This document shows positions 1 to 11,827 of a stretch of 64,000 nt of DNA, one piece after another. The notes under the pieces are model-generated. The model saw only the letters and a list, made by a program, of their open reading frames with translations, searched no databases and was not told the origin of the DNA. Source of the DNA: Sabellastarte sp. h YS-2021 (lineage: Eukaryota; Annelida; Polychaeta; Sabellida; Sabellidae). The position numbers and the translations under genes were made by a program. Every line of letters starts with the position of its first letter. The stretch's first letter is position 1. The stretch spans positions 86,766,706 through 86,830,705 of the forward strand of contig OZ024934.1 of the NCBI GenBank assembly GCA_964017235.1. The letters run 5' to 3'.

Positions 1-199
1 CTAAGATGGAATTTTATGGAGTTTTACCATTACACAGCTGTCCTGTGACCAAATACTACACATATGTTGCTGCAAACTGGTACTGGATACTTAGCAATGA
101 TTACCTAAGACTGAGATGTCTCTTGCCAATGTAAGTAATAAACGGGTGGAATTCAGTAAAATCTCAACAAATGTGAGAAAACATGCGACTTACAAATTA

Positions 200-286
200 T
201 CAGTAGACTGTATTTGCTTTACTGGTAGATTTTGGTAAGACCTCCTGGTGACCTGACTCACGAAGCATGTACTGTGTCCAATACCT
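200..286 (-). CDS. Candidate terminal coding exon, unknown protein
   Basis: Read on the minus strand, a pyrimidine-rich acceptor ending TTTGTGTTTCAG opens a frame of 28 codons beginning RYWTQYMLRESGHQ and ending TVY before a TGA at 200-202. It starts in phase 0, which matches the phase-0 donor of the exon at 1084-1170. I infer that these are the last two coding exons of a minus-strand gene whose 3' UTR runs off the left edge. The tail is hydrophilic and looks cytoplasmic. I do not recognise the family. No polyadenylation signal is visible inside the window. Confidence 0.45.
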   Translation of the reverse strand, partial: RYWTQYMLRESGHQEVLPKSTSKANTVY

Positions 287-1083
287 CTGAAACACAAAAA
301 ACATAGTCATCCATGGACCTACTTCACTAAATAACAGTACAAATTACTGAATTTATTAATTTTATTACAGCTGTTAAAATTGACTTTTTATTGTAGTATA
401 TTTCACAAGTCTAAAACTGTTTAACAAATTTTACAAATTGTAAATTTGGAGTCTTGTGACAATTGACACAGAACACCATCACAAACAACATAGTAACATG
501 TAATGACAGTTAACCATAAGTGGTCCAAAATATCTTCTCTACATGCCTTAACTAATCTAAAGCCTTAACCTTAAGCTTCTGCAGTGGATTTTCTAAATGC
601 CCTTATCTAGCTATCTAAATATCCTCATCTGGCAGTGGCTTAACCTTAACCTAAGTATTTAGCAGTGGATTTTCTGGCCAACATGGTTAACTGAAATCAC
701 ATGGGACTAAATCTTGTGATCTTTAAGAATCACACGTCAAATGTTTAAGATATGTAATTAGACAGGACAGAAAAATACTTCCCGTGGAAAGTCATTAAAA
801 TCCAAGCAAAGCTCTTCCAAGATACTGAACCCATGATTACATATGGACTTGTTTCTGGACGCTCTGAACTGAAAAAGTAAACAACCATAGTTTATGTAAT
901 GTCATGCAATTAGCTTTTTGTTATGGTTAACAGAATAATGTATTATTACATCAATGTGTGACTGATATATCGACATTCATTTTTGGTTTATTGTGGACAA
1001 ATTGCTGTTCATCTTTCTTTATAAATACTTAGAAAAAAAAGTTATTGTTAACTCTGCTAAAGAATGTTAAGTGTTATAGTTAC
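287..1083. other. Probable intron, no feature seen
   Basis: AT-rich sequence between two phase-compatible minus-strand exons. I see no open frame with coding character, RNA gene or repeat structure. Confidence 0.35.
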
Positions 1084-1170
1084 CTTTTCTGAGAACTCCA
1101 CTGAACATTTGACACCGAATAAAGCATGGATATAAGGAACTTTCTGTTGGTCACATCCCATGATGCAGCA
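1084..1170 (-). CDS. Candidate internal coding exon, unknown protein
   Basis: A minus-strand segment of exactly 29 codons, beginning CCIMGCDQQKVPYIH and ending EFSEK. It is bounded by an acceptor with a T-rich tract (TTCTGTTTTAATGAG) and a consensus-like donor (AAAAG then GTAACT). Phase is 0 at both ends and joins in frame to the exon at 200-286. Four cysteines in a short stretch may suggest an extracellular or luminal loop, but this is inference. A shorter form using the acceptor ACCAACAG at about 1144 is possible. Confidence 0.45.
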
Positions 1171-1621
1171 CTCATTAAAACAGAACAAAACTACATCATG
1201 AAAAAAGAACAAAGCTACATCTCATCAACCTTAAACATAAATTAACATAATTTGCAATGAATCTGTTACAGCTTAAAGCATAAAAATGAGACTTTAAATG
1301 TAAGAAATTCAGGATTTTTTTTGTTTTAACGTAACAAGTTTAAAATCTCATTTTTAACAAATAATTCTTAACTTCACCTTAAATGAAAAAAAAATGCTTT
1401 TTAATCAATAACTATCAATTTTCAACACGCTGTAGGTCAGTCATCATAGAAAACTGAGTTTGCTGAAAAACTGCTAGATAAATAAATGGATAACTGAAAT
1501 AAACACATTACAACATAAATATACATGGCTGGTGTTGGATACAGACAGAGCTTAATTTAGATAATGAGATTTCCAAAAACAGTTTGCACACTAAGTTAAA
1601 AACAAGAGGGTCAAAGATGCC

Positions 1622-2112
1622 CCAAAAGGCGGGTTGCTCAGGCAGCAATAAGGTTAGCGACTGCTGTAATTAAATTAAGAAACAAGGAAAGAAATGTTAG
1701 ATCACCCAGTTAAGGTAAATGTGTTAGACGTGCTAAGAAATGTAAAACTTGTAATCTAGGTTACATTATTGAATCTATGCTATAAATGGACAAACGAACA
1801 GATGGAATTACACCAATTTTGAAAACAACTTAGCTATGATGGTGATCTATCTCCCTGTCAAGTTTGAATTTGATTGGACAAAGCGTTTTCGAGTTACAGT
1901 CCGGAAACGGAAATGTTGATGGACAAAAACCGAACAGACAGAATTACACCAATTTCGAAAGGAACCTAGCTATGAGGGTGATCTATCTCTCTGTCAAGTT
2001 TAAATTCAATTAGACAAACTGTTTTCGAGTTAGAGTCCGGAAACAAAAATGTGGACGGACGTCGGACACATCAATCTCATAGGCGGGTTAATTACACGCA
2101 ACCCGCCTAATT
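1622..2112. repeat. MITE-like element with internal 136 bp tandem units
   Basis: The segment is bounded by a 10 bp perfect inverted repeat, GGCGGGTTGC at 1628-1637 and its complement at 2098-2107. Inside are two imperfect tandem units of 136 bp (about 1786-1921 and 1922-2057), each containing GAATTACACCAATTT and a GAGTTA-AGTCCGGAAAC block. The right end also folds on itself as a 9 bp stem (2081-2108). No open frame is present. I infer a non-autonomous DNA element, superfamily unknown. Confidence 0.5.
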
Positions 2113-3129
2113 ATAGTTTTAAAAGATCATTATTTAATTTATTTTGCCTTTTGAATACACTTCTAGAGAAAAGTGTGGAATCCAATGCCATTTGAATCAA
2201 AGACCAGCGGTGTATGGTTTACAAAAATAAATAAACTTTGCTATACTTTCCACTGCCTTCTGGAATGAATTTGCTTATTAGCTAGCACATGTAACTTGGA
2301 CTGATATAAAACACAATTTCTCAAAACAAAACAAAAATGAGAACAAATTATTCAGAAAAATATTTTAACTAATTTTTTACTCTGGAATCTGGCCAATGGG
2401 AAATTTTGAACATTTGAAATGAAACGGTGGAATATACTAAAAAAAATTTTAAAAAGTTGTTGAAAAACAAAACAACTAAGAATAATGGCAAACTATCTAG
2501 ATGAATTCTAAAGAAACCCCCAGAGTACATCAGGAGGGCGAGGTGTTCACACAAACTACTAGTATTTCCCCTATAATCCCCAGCGTGAGAGAGACTGCTC
2601 TTTTCGCATTCACCCCCAACCCCAGGCTGGATAGTACACCCCTAACACACCCTGCTGTAGGGGCAAATACCCATGTGGTAAGGCAATGGAATAAAACCAA
2701 GGAAGAGTCTGTGAAAGGCTACTGAACATCATGTACGATGACAATGTTTAAGTCGAAACAAATATTTTGAAAAAAAACAAGGACAAAAGGGGTTTCGGTC
2801 TACTAGCGTGAGTCGCAAAGCCATCAGACAAAACTAGTACATCGAAGTGGTCCCCCATCCCAGTACTGACGTAGCTCATTGAACTTCAGTGAACAGACTG
2901 ATACTCATCACACTGCACCACAATTCATGAAAGTCCAGAGACAAAAAAAAAGAAAAAAAATGTGATTCCTAGAAGTGTGAGTCTTGTAGAGCTCGCGCTT
3001 AAAAATCAGAACAAAATTACAATCAACACTACTTGAAAGCCATTTGAAGTAAACAATCTTAACTCGATGTCAAAGTTCAGATTTTATCTGCCTTCATTCA
3101 CCAAAGGTCAGAGGACATACTCTCGTTAT
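2113..3129. other. Unannotated intergenic or intronic DNA
   Basis: Low-complexity A-rich patches occur near 2320-2480 and 2940-2960. A short plus frame of 74 codons at 2501-2725 has no recognisable motif and no splice context, and I do not call it a gene. Confidence 0.3.
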
Positions 3130-3240
3130 AACCCACATGCTGTCACGAGATGGGTTCGAACCAGTGACCACTGAAGTGAGACCTAAGTGATCATATGACA
3201 CACTTGTTAACCACTCTATAATTCAGAGACTTCAATTTGT
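3130..3240 (-). repeat. tRNA-related SINE head, fragment
   Basis: On the minus strand the segment reads as a decayed tRNA-like promoter: an A-box-like TAGAGTGGTTAAC followed by a B-box-like GGTTCGAACCC, with tRNA-like spacing. No tail or target duplication is visible. It could instead be a tRNA pseudogene. Confidence 0.4.
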
Positions 3241-4848
3241 ACGTCAAGTAATGGTTATTCATCACAACTGGAAAGTACCAATCTAGAAAATCAATGGTGA
3301 TTATGGATTAGACAGAATTTACTGGTACATTCATTTTGTATGATTCGGTTAAACAAGAGAGATACTGGTATTTAATAAAGGAATTTTTTAAATATACCCT
3401 GACAACTGTCTCCATGGGGATTTGCTGATAAAAGAGGTGTAAGTCAATCCTACAATCATGCAAATACTATATTTATGCTAAAATTGTGTCACAAAGCTTT
3501 GTATATGTTTTTTACAGGCAATAACTTGAACATCTTGTATAACAAAATAAACTGATTTCAATATATATTCTCTTGCAAGTTTTTTCTAAAGAGAAAAGTT
3601 GTCATTAATGTATTTGCTGTTTATGTGAATTACGTAATTTATGTAAGGATGGTTATTGTGTATTTTTAAGCATAATCTGAATATGTTGTATTTAAATTTT
3701 TCTTTCATAAACAGTATGTTGAAATAAAACAGATATCATGAATAGACCTTAAGGTCTATAAAAACAATTCTGTGTTATAAATAACAACAAAGTTATATAT
3801 AACCAGTAAATTGTTATAGTTTAAAAAAAAATACTTTAATTTACAAATTTTACTGCCTTTGCATATCTTCAAGTTACTGCTGTGTATCATTTATCACATT
3901 GTCTTTTGACATTTCATAATTAGATGTATGTTAAATTGTAAGCTTGCCACTTAATTTAGCTGTTTCAAATTTTTGTTTTAAAAATTGTATTTCAATATGA
4001 AAAAACATTTATTTTTTCTTTTATTGATTACAAGCTGAAAGGCCATTATTTCCCCCTAAAATTTTAATTTACTGCAAAAGGTTTCACAAAAGATACAGAA
4101 AATACTTAACAAATTGGTAAAATACAGTACAATATGTGTTGTGTAATAGGTGACTTTGAAAATGCTCAAATGATAAGAGGCGAATACTTCAACTTCTGAC
4201 AGGATAACTGCTTTGTCCAGGCATTTTTAAGAGTAAAAATTATGAAATTATTACTCTACTTTCTTATCATTTGTGTTAACTATAGCTACTTTACTTTTAA
4301 TACCAGCCTGTCAATTCTTAAAGCCTCATATTTCTAAAATGCACAAAAATTATGGTCATTTTATAAGAAGCTATAAATATAAAAGTTAATTTTAGAATTT
4401 AGAGAAGTATAAAAATATGTAAGATAATTGAGTAGAATTATTAATAAGTTATATATGCTTTAATAAACTTATGTTATTAAATTAATTAAGTTAATACTCA
4501 AACTAAGTTAACTTTAAATATTTTTTTGAAGATATTAAAATCAATATAAAGTATTAACAATACACCAACTTCCAAAAGGCGCACAATTTAGGTTAAATTT
4601 AAATTTATGTCAATCTTTGTATTATTGTTTGATTCAATAGGTCTATGGTTTAAAATAATTTGTCACAAAGAGAAATGTCTAACAGCAACCCTGTGTGTTA
4701 CTACACAGATTGAAATATTACTTTCCAATGACATGGTGTGACATACACTTACTGAAAAATTTAAACTTATATAACATTAAATACAGTGTAAACTGCAATG
4801 TTTACATCAAACTGACTTGAGCTTGCTATAAGTTATCCTGACGCACAA
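3241..4848. other. AT-rich DNA without recognised feature
   Basis: Strongly AT-rich sequence with many short A and T runs. No coding frame, tRNA-like promoter or inverted terminal repeat stands out. Confidence 0.3.
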
Positions 4849-5050
4849 TACCCTGGTAAAATGTCATGTCTACAAAGGTGTAAACATATTTCTATCATGC
4901 CCATACAAGATATAACTAACTTACTCTGGTCAAATGTCATGGTTACAAAGGTTTTTAATTTACGTACCAATATAGTTTTTCATAATCACACAAGATATTA
5001 CTTATTCTGGACATGTTTTTATTTGGCCAAACATCATGGCTATGAAGGTT
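4849..5050. repeat. Degenerate tandem repeat, about 2.5 units
   Basis: A unit of roughly 75-95 bp recurs with the order ACAAAGGT, ACAAGATAT, ACTTA-TCTGG, CCAAA/TCAAA, TCATGG. Copies begin near 4872 and 4945, with partial copies on both sides. It lies just downstream, in minus-strand sense, of the exon at 5126-5460 and is probably intronic. Confidence 0.4.
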
Positions 5051-5125
5051 TAGAAATGTTAAGTATCCAACATATTTCTCGATACTTGATTGTCCTTTGT
5101 TTGTAATAATACTGAATATACTTAC

Positions 5126-5460
5126 TATCAAATTATTCAATGAGAATGAGAAAATGCAAATGAGTAATAACATACATGACTTAGAAAGCATTTGTAGAGC
5201 ACAGACCTCCACCAGGTGGGTCCAAAATTCAGGAATTTTGATGTGTTCAGAATATAATCTGGATCTTTTCCAAAATATGCCTTCTTCTTTGTGCAACACC
5301 CTTCCCACATAAAAAAGTAAAATGATTACTTTTGAAATGATGTCAACCAGAAAGCCAGTAACTGAAAATGGGACCTTTGAAAATTCAAGACTTTTTGTGT
5401 CCACAATGCTATCCAGACCTGAAAATCTAATCACTTCTTTCTTTGGCCAGGCCTTAATTC
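5126..5460 (-). CDS. Candidate coding exon, membrane-protein-like
   Basis: The minus frame is open for more than 170 codons (5476 down to 4955). I place the exon end at a perfect donor, ATA then GTAAGT, and a possible start after CCTCCTGAAG, giving 2 nt plus 111 codons. The product has a hydrophobic helix around FSVTGFLVDIISKVIILLFY, then a basic stretch (FWKRSRLYSEH), then a second hydrophobic segment at its end. In-frame TAA and TGA codons lie immediately upstream of the ATG at 5474-5476, so either that ATG starts a protein or the frame is entered by splicing. The family is not recognised. Confidence 0.45.
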
Positions 5461-5576
5461 CTTCAGGAGGATTCATTCATTACTTTCTCAACATTAATTG
5501 CAAACTGACAAACTCTACCAATAAATACAAAACAGATCTGATATCATCTGGTATGCTCTGATGCAAATCCATCAAC

Positions 5577-5713
5577 TGAACAATCTTATGAAATCACTGT
5601 GACAGTCATAATCAGACCAGAAATAAGTCCTTGTCATTTTAGCTGAAGCATTATGTATTGCTATGCCGACAATACCCATCGAGCCAATAAAACTTACTAA
5701 TATAGCAAATATT
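5577..5713 (-). CDS. Candidate coding exon with one transmembrane helix
   Basis: On the minus strand a T-rich acceptor (GTTTTTTATTTTGAAG) opens 45 complete codons. They carry a glycine-rich hydrophobic helix (IFAILVSFIGSMGIVGIA) followed by an aromatic and acidic loop (YFWSDYDCHSDF). A modest donor, A then GTTGAT, leaves phase 1, which fits the phase of the exon at 5126-5460 about 115 bp away. A 33-codon open stretch also lies in that short putative intron, so a frameshifted pseudogene is the alternative reading. Confidence 0.4.
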
Positions 5714-6559
5714 CTTCAAAATAAAAAAACGGTCCTGTATCTACTTGTATTGCTTTGTCACATATGCGAACAGACTAATTACATCAAAGCAGTTCCAAGT
5801 TTACTGAAGGCTGGAATCGGATCAATTTATTGCACAAGGTTATTAAGTACTGTTCTGACCACTAAGGCAAAGAACTGGATTTCACGTACATTACTAATGT
5901 TATTAATACACCGATTGCACTTAGCAATAGGTAAGCAATATAATATTTTTGAAATTAACAAACTTAATATATTGATATTGCAAGAAATTGATCATTTAAA
6001 TGTTTCTGTAAATTGTGGTACATGGCTACTGAAAAGTAGAGATTAAACACACTAAAGAGAAAATCATAAGCATTTAGTGGTATGTAGTCAATGACTTCAT
6101 ACTTTTGCAGCACCTAACCTCTCTATGAGCAGATTCAAAGGTGTTATTGACACTTAATTCAGCCATGTGCACTGAACTTTTATCTATGGATAAAACAAGA
6201 TTTCAAAAATCATCGCGCCATAGATTTCACTTGACTTTTATCTGTAGATGTCTTAGGAGGGTAACCCAAGAAATTTACCCCTTCAAAGCCTGTTTTGTTG
6301 CTACTTTTGTTAAAATGTTCATTCTTTAGAACACAGATCACAAAGTTTTAAATAAAATAGGGGTTACCTTAACAATAACGAGTAAATGTATTCCAGGCTC
6401 ATTTTTAAATCACAGAAAATCCTTATTTCAATGCATTTTCCTACAATAAGATAGATACTAAAGCAACACACCCATGTCACATATTGAGTTCACACTAGTT
6501 GTGTATTTTTGCTTTCTTTTACAAGGTGGAGCCATAGTGGGACACATCTTGATGTTTTC

Positions 6560-6905
6560 CATGTGATTTTATGAGTTGGGTTTGAACCCAAAATAACAGA
6601 GGGCAGAGTCAAGTGCTCTGAATAACCACAGCAGGTACTTAAAATACTGGAATGACAGGATGGGTATTGGACAGTTTACAAACTACAGTGGAAAACTTGC
6701 CAGGTCCACAGGACCTGCAACTCATATGATTTTATTAGCTGGGTTTGAACCGAAAATAACAGAGGGCAGAGTCAAGTGCTCTGAATAACCACAGCAGGTA
6801 CTAAATACTGGAATGACAGGATCGGTAGTGGACATTTGACAAACTTTAGTGGAAAACTTCCCAGGTCCACAGGACCTGCAACTCAAAAATGTTACAGGTC
6901 TGTAA
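6560..6905 (-). repeat. Tandem duplication of a tRNA-like SINE segment
   Basis: Two copies, with landmark GGGTTTGAAC at 6578 and 6741 (period 163 bp), are nearly identical across the stretch from the B-box to CAGGACCTGCAACTC. In minus-strand sense each shows A-box-like GTGGTTATTCAGAGC, then CACTTGACT, then B-box-like GGTTCAAACCC, as in tRNA-derived SINEs. The second copy continues into the inverted-duplication arm that starts near 6833. Confidence 0.55.
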
Positions 6906-8870
6906 CACAGGATGGCAGTCAGTATTGCATTGTAGGTTAAATCCATTTTGAGTTTAAAAAGCTGACCAAGTGGCAAGTGCCAAAGAATAAATGGTTTGTT
7001 ATTTTTCTAAATTGGCCAGAATGTCACTTCTGATCATCCTAGTTCTGAAACAATTTAAGCAATAAAGCTGAAAAAAAATATGTACGAAGAGTTTGCCTAC
7101 AGGACATCCCACCCTCTAACTCTAGAAAGATACAGGTCCATTAGAATAGTTACCAGTGGCAGATAGGGTAAGTATTAATTTCATACACTGGAAACAACTG
7201 AGATTCTTGTTGATCTTTGTGCTGACAAAATAAGATCGATTAAATATTTTGGCTTAGTGCTTAGAATCACCGATTAATGATCTGAAAATTTGGTTGCCCT
7301 TCCCAAGACTAATTAGTCACCACACACTTGTTTCTTCTTGGGTAATTTTGGATATTGCCAGATATTAGCATATTCTTGAGATACGGTAATTCAATCCAAT
7401 CAATGGTTTAGTTCTAAAGACCATATCAAGCTCTTCAGTGTTATGAATGATGTGCCAATTGAGTGTCTCTGATCAGGGACTTCGGTGTCTGTGACTGATC
7501 TGTTATAATGACACTGTCATCGGATGTTTTGCAAACTGTCTGCAAAAGCTATTTTGCCTGAATGTACCAGTTCCGTCATGATGGTTTACAAACTGAATTA
7601 CAATCTGTGCTACAATTTCAGATCTCTTTATCCTGTACTGCTTACAGCAGCTGTAATGTGGCAAACACCTCATATTGGCACAAGTAAACAGTACATTCTG
7701 TAATTAATCAGTATCAATGGTACACAAGTAAAGCTATACATTGATTGGCCAAATACCAACTTTTGGTGATAGTTTCAAGCGGAAACTGTATATCATTCTA
7801 ATTCAAATAGTACTTTTACAGCACTTAATCTTCATCGAAAGAAGCACTAGGAACATGATATCGGAAAAGCAGAAATCCATAATCATACAACCAGACATAA
7901 CAGCAGTCAGGGCTACAAAGGAAGACAGGGAAAAAGCCAGAAACTAGGGTGGGTATGCTTTTGTAAGCAGATAGGTTTTTTCAATTTCTTTTTGATAACA
8001 GAGAGCAGTAGCTGAATGTACATCAACTGGTAAATCATTACAAATCTTTACAGCAATCATATGCAAAGCTAAGGCTGAAATGCTTCGTATCATCCCCCCA
8101 AAAAACATGCTAAGGGTTCTAAAGGATATTTTTATCCTGTACTGCTTTCAGTTGTAATGTGGTACACACCTCAAATTGGCAAAAAGTATGTGAAATGTAA
8201 ATTCAATCTGTAATTAATCTGTAGAAATAGTACACATGTAAAACTGAAGGTTGATTGGCCTCATGCTAATTTAGGATGATACTTTCAAGTAGAAATTGAG
8301 TATCATATCCTTAAAAAACCATACCACAGGTTCATTATTTGAGTGTATTTTTGAGTAATGTCACGGTATAAGCAATAATTTTGCCAATGTATTTTTAATT
8401 AAAAGAAATTCATGTTGACTTACATAAAACAAGTGTAATTAATGAGTTTTTGTGTTTCTGTTGTGCTACATCACGACTGGGAGTGATGGACAGATCTAGA
8501 TGATTTGTCATTTGTTTGTCAATGACATTTTTGAAAACCTGTTTGGGTATAAACTTTGACATGGACAATTATTTGCATGTCACACAATTCTAAACATATG
8601 ACAGATTTTACCATCACAATTTAAACTTTCATGAGAAATATTATTTTTCTTAAAATAGCCATTTGTTGGAGCCATTCAAATTACGGATGCAGACAAGTCA
8701 TGCACATTTAAGGTTTTATGTCAAGTTGAACTTGGCTAATGAATTACTGTGGTCATCCTTCCATAAGTAACGTGTGACCATGTTTATTTACTTCATTATC
8801 CTTTTAGGCTATCAACAATGAAGGCCGTCTTTTCTGCCTTATTTCAAAGACTATCATAATGATGTACTAT
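6833..8870 (+). repeat. Left arm of a colinear inverted repeat mosaic
   Basis: The segment matches, in inverse orientation and the same order, blocks at about 27,122 down to 24,800. Shared blocks include GGACCTGCAACTC, TCAAGCTCTTCAGTGTT, ATGATGGTTTACAAACT, TCCTGTACTGCTT, a LINE 3' end, TACATCACGACTGGG and TGACATGGACAATTA. The right arm carries an extra segment of about 400 bp (26,160-26,560), so the arms are not identical. Either an old inverted segmental duplication or two copies of one composite repeat would explain it. Confidence 0.6.
7790..8100 (-). pseudogene. LINE RT C-terminal fragment (left arm)
   Basis: The segment is recognisable mainly by homology to the better-preserved copy at 25,500-25,900. 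In minus-strand sense it covers the end of a CR1/L2-type LINE ORF and its 3' UTR. It is broken by stops and indels and cannot encode a protein. Confidence 0.4.
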
Positions 8871-8970
8871 AGTTATCTTAAGTGGCTTCAGAATAATGTG
8901 CAGATGAAAGATTCTGTAATATAAATCACAAGTCATGGCCAATTAACTACCAATTTTCCATCATGTGTGA

Positions 8971-9650
8971 CATTAGAACCGACAAACCTAAAGAAGTCCA
9001 AGATCAGCATCTTAACACTACTGGACTCTGGATCCTGTTAAACTAAACAAAAATGTCCCCTTTCATTCACAAAACTATGTAGAATGCATAAACGCCATTA
9101 GAATCCACAAACCTAAAGAGGTCAAAGATCAGTATCTTAACACTACTGGACTATACCCTGGCAAACTATACAACAAATGTCCTCGTTCATTCACAAAACT
9201 ATGTATACTGTATGGTTGCAACGATTCTTCAGTTACTCGGAAACGAAACAATTCAGTCCAATACTCAAGTCAAGAATAGTAAACCGGGTCTTCAAAAACA
9301 TCTAAAAATAGATGTAAAATCTACTACAAAATTCGATTTTATTTCATAAGATACCATTTTAATATAACATATTTCAAAGGTGCCCCAATCAAATCTCGGA
9401 ATATTAAAATGGTTAAACATTCCTGTTTTTTGCATTATAAATGCGTATTTATTCCAAAATTCAATGAATTATCAACATTCTTTCCTGTTGTGTGCATTTT
9501 AATCATGTTATACGGTGTAATATGGTAATAAGGTGATAATCAAGCGATTAACCGAGTCCAAATCGGTTCTTTCAAAACGAGGAATCGAGGCATATTTTTG
9601 GGCTCGCTTGCAGCCCTAGTATAATGCATAAACAGCACAGTGAGCACAGA
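8971..9650. repeat. 125 bp tandem duplication split by a hAT MITE
   Basis: CATTAGAA-CC begins at 8971 and again at 9096, and the two units stay alike through TTCATTCACAAAACTATGTA. The second unit is interrupted at 9210. Its end resumes at 9619 as GTATAATGCATAAAC, which matches GTAGAATGCATAAAC of unit 1. Unit 1 therefore gives the pre-insertion sequence of the MITE site. Confidence 0.65.
9211..9618. mobile_element. hAT-type MITE, 408 bp
   Basis: The element starts TATGGTTGCAACGATTC and ends GCTTGCAGCCCTA, so the termini are imperfect inverted repeats of the TAGGGCTGCAAC type known from hAT elements. It is flanked by GTATACTG (9203-9210) and GTATAATG (9619-9626), an 8 bp target duplication with one mismatch, as hAT transposases make. 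The paired unit of the surrounding tandem duplication lacks the element. It has no ORF and is a non-autonomous copy. Confidence 0.65.
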
Positions 9651-10899
9651 GGTGACTGCTGTATACCAACAAACTCCAGAACATATCACAGCATAAACTA
9701 CCTTGACTGCATGTCACACGATGCTAAGCACCACAGAAGAGCAGGGAGAAAATTGTAGAAAAAATATCAATATTTTAGCTGTGTTTTGTTAAAATTTTAC
9801 ACACATGTTGAGTGATATGGACACTGTAATATATTGATGGTATCTGACAGCACTATAGCATACATGATAAAATGTAAACCAAGATCTTGGGCCATAATCT
9901 AGATTCTGATGCATTTTGAAAACAAAAAAAAAACTACTGTCATGCCAACCAAAATGTGGGTATTTTGGTCTAGAAAGGAAGTGTATTTGGAGTTAGTTAA
10001 GTAGGAACACAGGTGTATTTGATCCCGCACTGACAGCTAATTATTTGCTCCTATGGTTATTACATCTTTCGCACACAAATATCTCGTACTCCAAACAAGT
10101 CAACCCCAATTCTCAATTTGAATCAAGTAGGGTACCTTCCAATTAATAAATAAACACACAAAGAATAAACAACTTGAGAAATATCGTAGGATAGTAAATT
10201 TAAAGCTGATGACAAAAACTGGCCACAGTCAAAATGTAAAATTATGAATCGAAATTTAACCAATCTTGTGAAAAAAACCTAAAACTTTTGAAAAACAGCT
10301 GAAAACATTCACTGGATCAAATCTGACTTGGGTCCTGCAGCAAAAAAGTTGTGATATACGCAGGTCTACATTTTGGATTATGTAGATTTTAAAAAATTGG
10401 GATAATGCCTTGAATGTAACAAAAATTAGATATCAAGAAATGGCAAAAAGTAAATGCCATGATTTTCAACATAGATCAGATAAACCAGTCCTTATTTTTT
10501 GGATAAAGGCTGAAAATGTAATGACAGCAAAATTGGTCTCAAAGACATAAACATGACAAATTCAAAATCGACAATCAGAGGGAAAAACCTGGGCAAATAA
10601 ACAATTCAAACTGTCAGTTTTTGCAATGACACTTTTGATATTTTCACTAAAATGAATCGGGTTTTGCAGATGGTATTCAAGTTTACTAAGTAACTTTTTA
10701 TTGAAATATTTAGGAATTGAGTCTTTACTCATTCATATCTGATGCTAAAAATAATAAACATAACACACTACAGAATATCCGCGAATAGTTTCAGTTATCA
10801 TCCATTCCTTTCACAAACTTGATATACAAAGTCATACATAACTGTTACAAAATGTATCTCTTAACACAAGGTACTTTAACACTAATACTTGTCCAATTT
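9651..10899. other. Unannotated AT-rich DNA
   Basis: No open frame, terminal repeat or tRNA-like promoter was recognised. Confidence 0.3.
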
Positions 10900-11158
10900 C
10901 TTTCATTTTTTTTATTTTTCAATTATCTTTTAACTTTTATTTTTTTTGCACAGTTTTTTTATATTTATTTCTTTTTTCGTTGTTTTTTTTAACATTTTTT
11001 TCACTTTTTTAATTTTATATTTTTACTTTTTTTTTGTTTTTACTTTTTTCACTGTCTTTTTTTTACTTTTTTTTTTTTTTTTTTTTGCTTTTTATTTCTT
11101 TTTTTTTTCTCTTTTTCTTTTTTTTTCTCTTTTTAATCTTTTTTATTTTTTATTTACA
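10900..11158. repeat. T-rich low-complexity tract
   Basis: About 260 bp almost wholly of T runs broken by single A, C or G. An apparent phenylalanine-rich frame here is a composition artefact. It could be an expanded poly-T tail of a minus-strand retroposon, but no body is visible next to it. Confidence 0.7.
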
Positions 11159-11282
11159 GCAACTTCATGGAAACATATGGAAAATATAGATTACATGTAA
11201 ACTTACCTGAAACACATTTACATGTCAAACCTTGTCCAACACTCAACCAAAGGTCACCAAAATAAGTTACATGTGCTACTGA

Positions 11283-11530
11283 AGGTCAAATTAAAAGATG
11301 GATTGAAAAAAAAAGCATTATTTCAAAGTCAAATCTGATAGTCACATTTGAATGCCCATTTCAAAGTCAACTTTGAAGTACAAATTTCAAGCTCAAAGGT
11401 CAAAGTAAAAGATAGATTAAAAAAGCATTATTTCAAAGTCAAATCTGATGGTCATAATTGGAAGTTCATTTCAAAGTCAGCTTTGAAGTCAAATTTCAAG
11501 ATCAAAGATAATAGCATTCATTTTGATTTT
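11283..11530. repeat. 113 bp tandem repeat, about 2 units
   Basis: AAGGTCAAA-TAAAAGAT begins at 11284 and 11397, and each is followed by GCATTATTTCAAAGTCAAATCTGAT. The unit itself contains repeated TTTCAAAGTCAA blocks, so it may have grown from a shorter ancestral motif. Confidence 0.55.
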
Positions 11531-11827
11531 TTTATATTTTAGACTTTTTTGAAAATTCTCAATGATTCAGACAATCAAAGTTAGATGACATGGTTCACTA
11601 CACACCCAAGACATTTAGTAATCTTTACATTGCCCTTGTTTGAGTTAATATTTTACTGTAGATGGGCAGATGAACAACTTTTCACAAGACTAACACAAAT
11701 TTAGTGAAGCTATTCTTAGAAGGGTACATCAATCAATAATTATAAAACTCATACAAAGAATCAAACATCTTATTACAAAAACACCACACACAATAACAAA
11801 TAACCAACAGCTTTTTAATAAACTTTC

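Noticed and set aside
6722..6976. 84-codon minus frame
   Set aside because: It runs through a tandemly duplicated tRNA-like SINE segment, so it is a repeat shadow.
10946..11200. 84-codon phenylalanine-rich frame
   Set aside because: It is a translation of a T-rich low-complexity tract, with no motif and no conservation signal.
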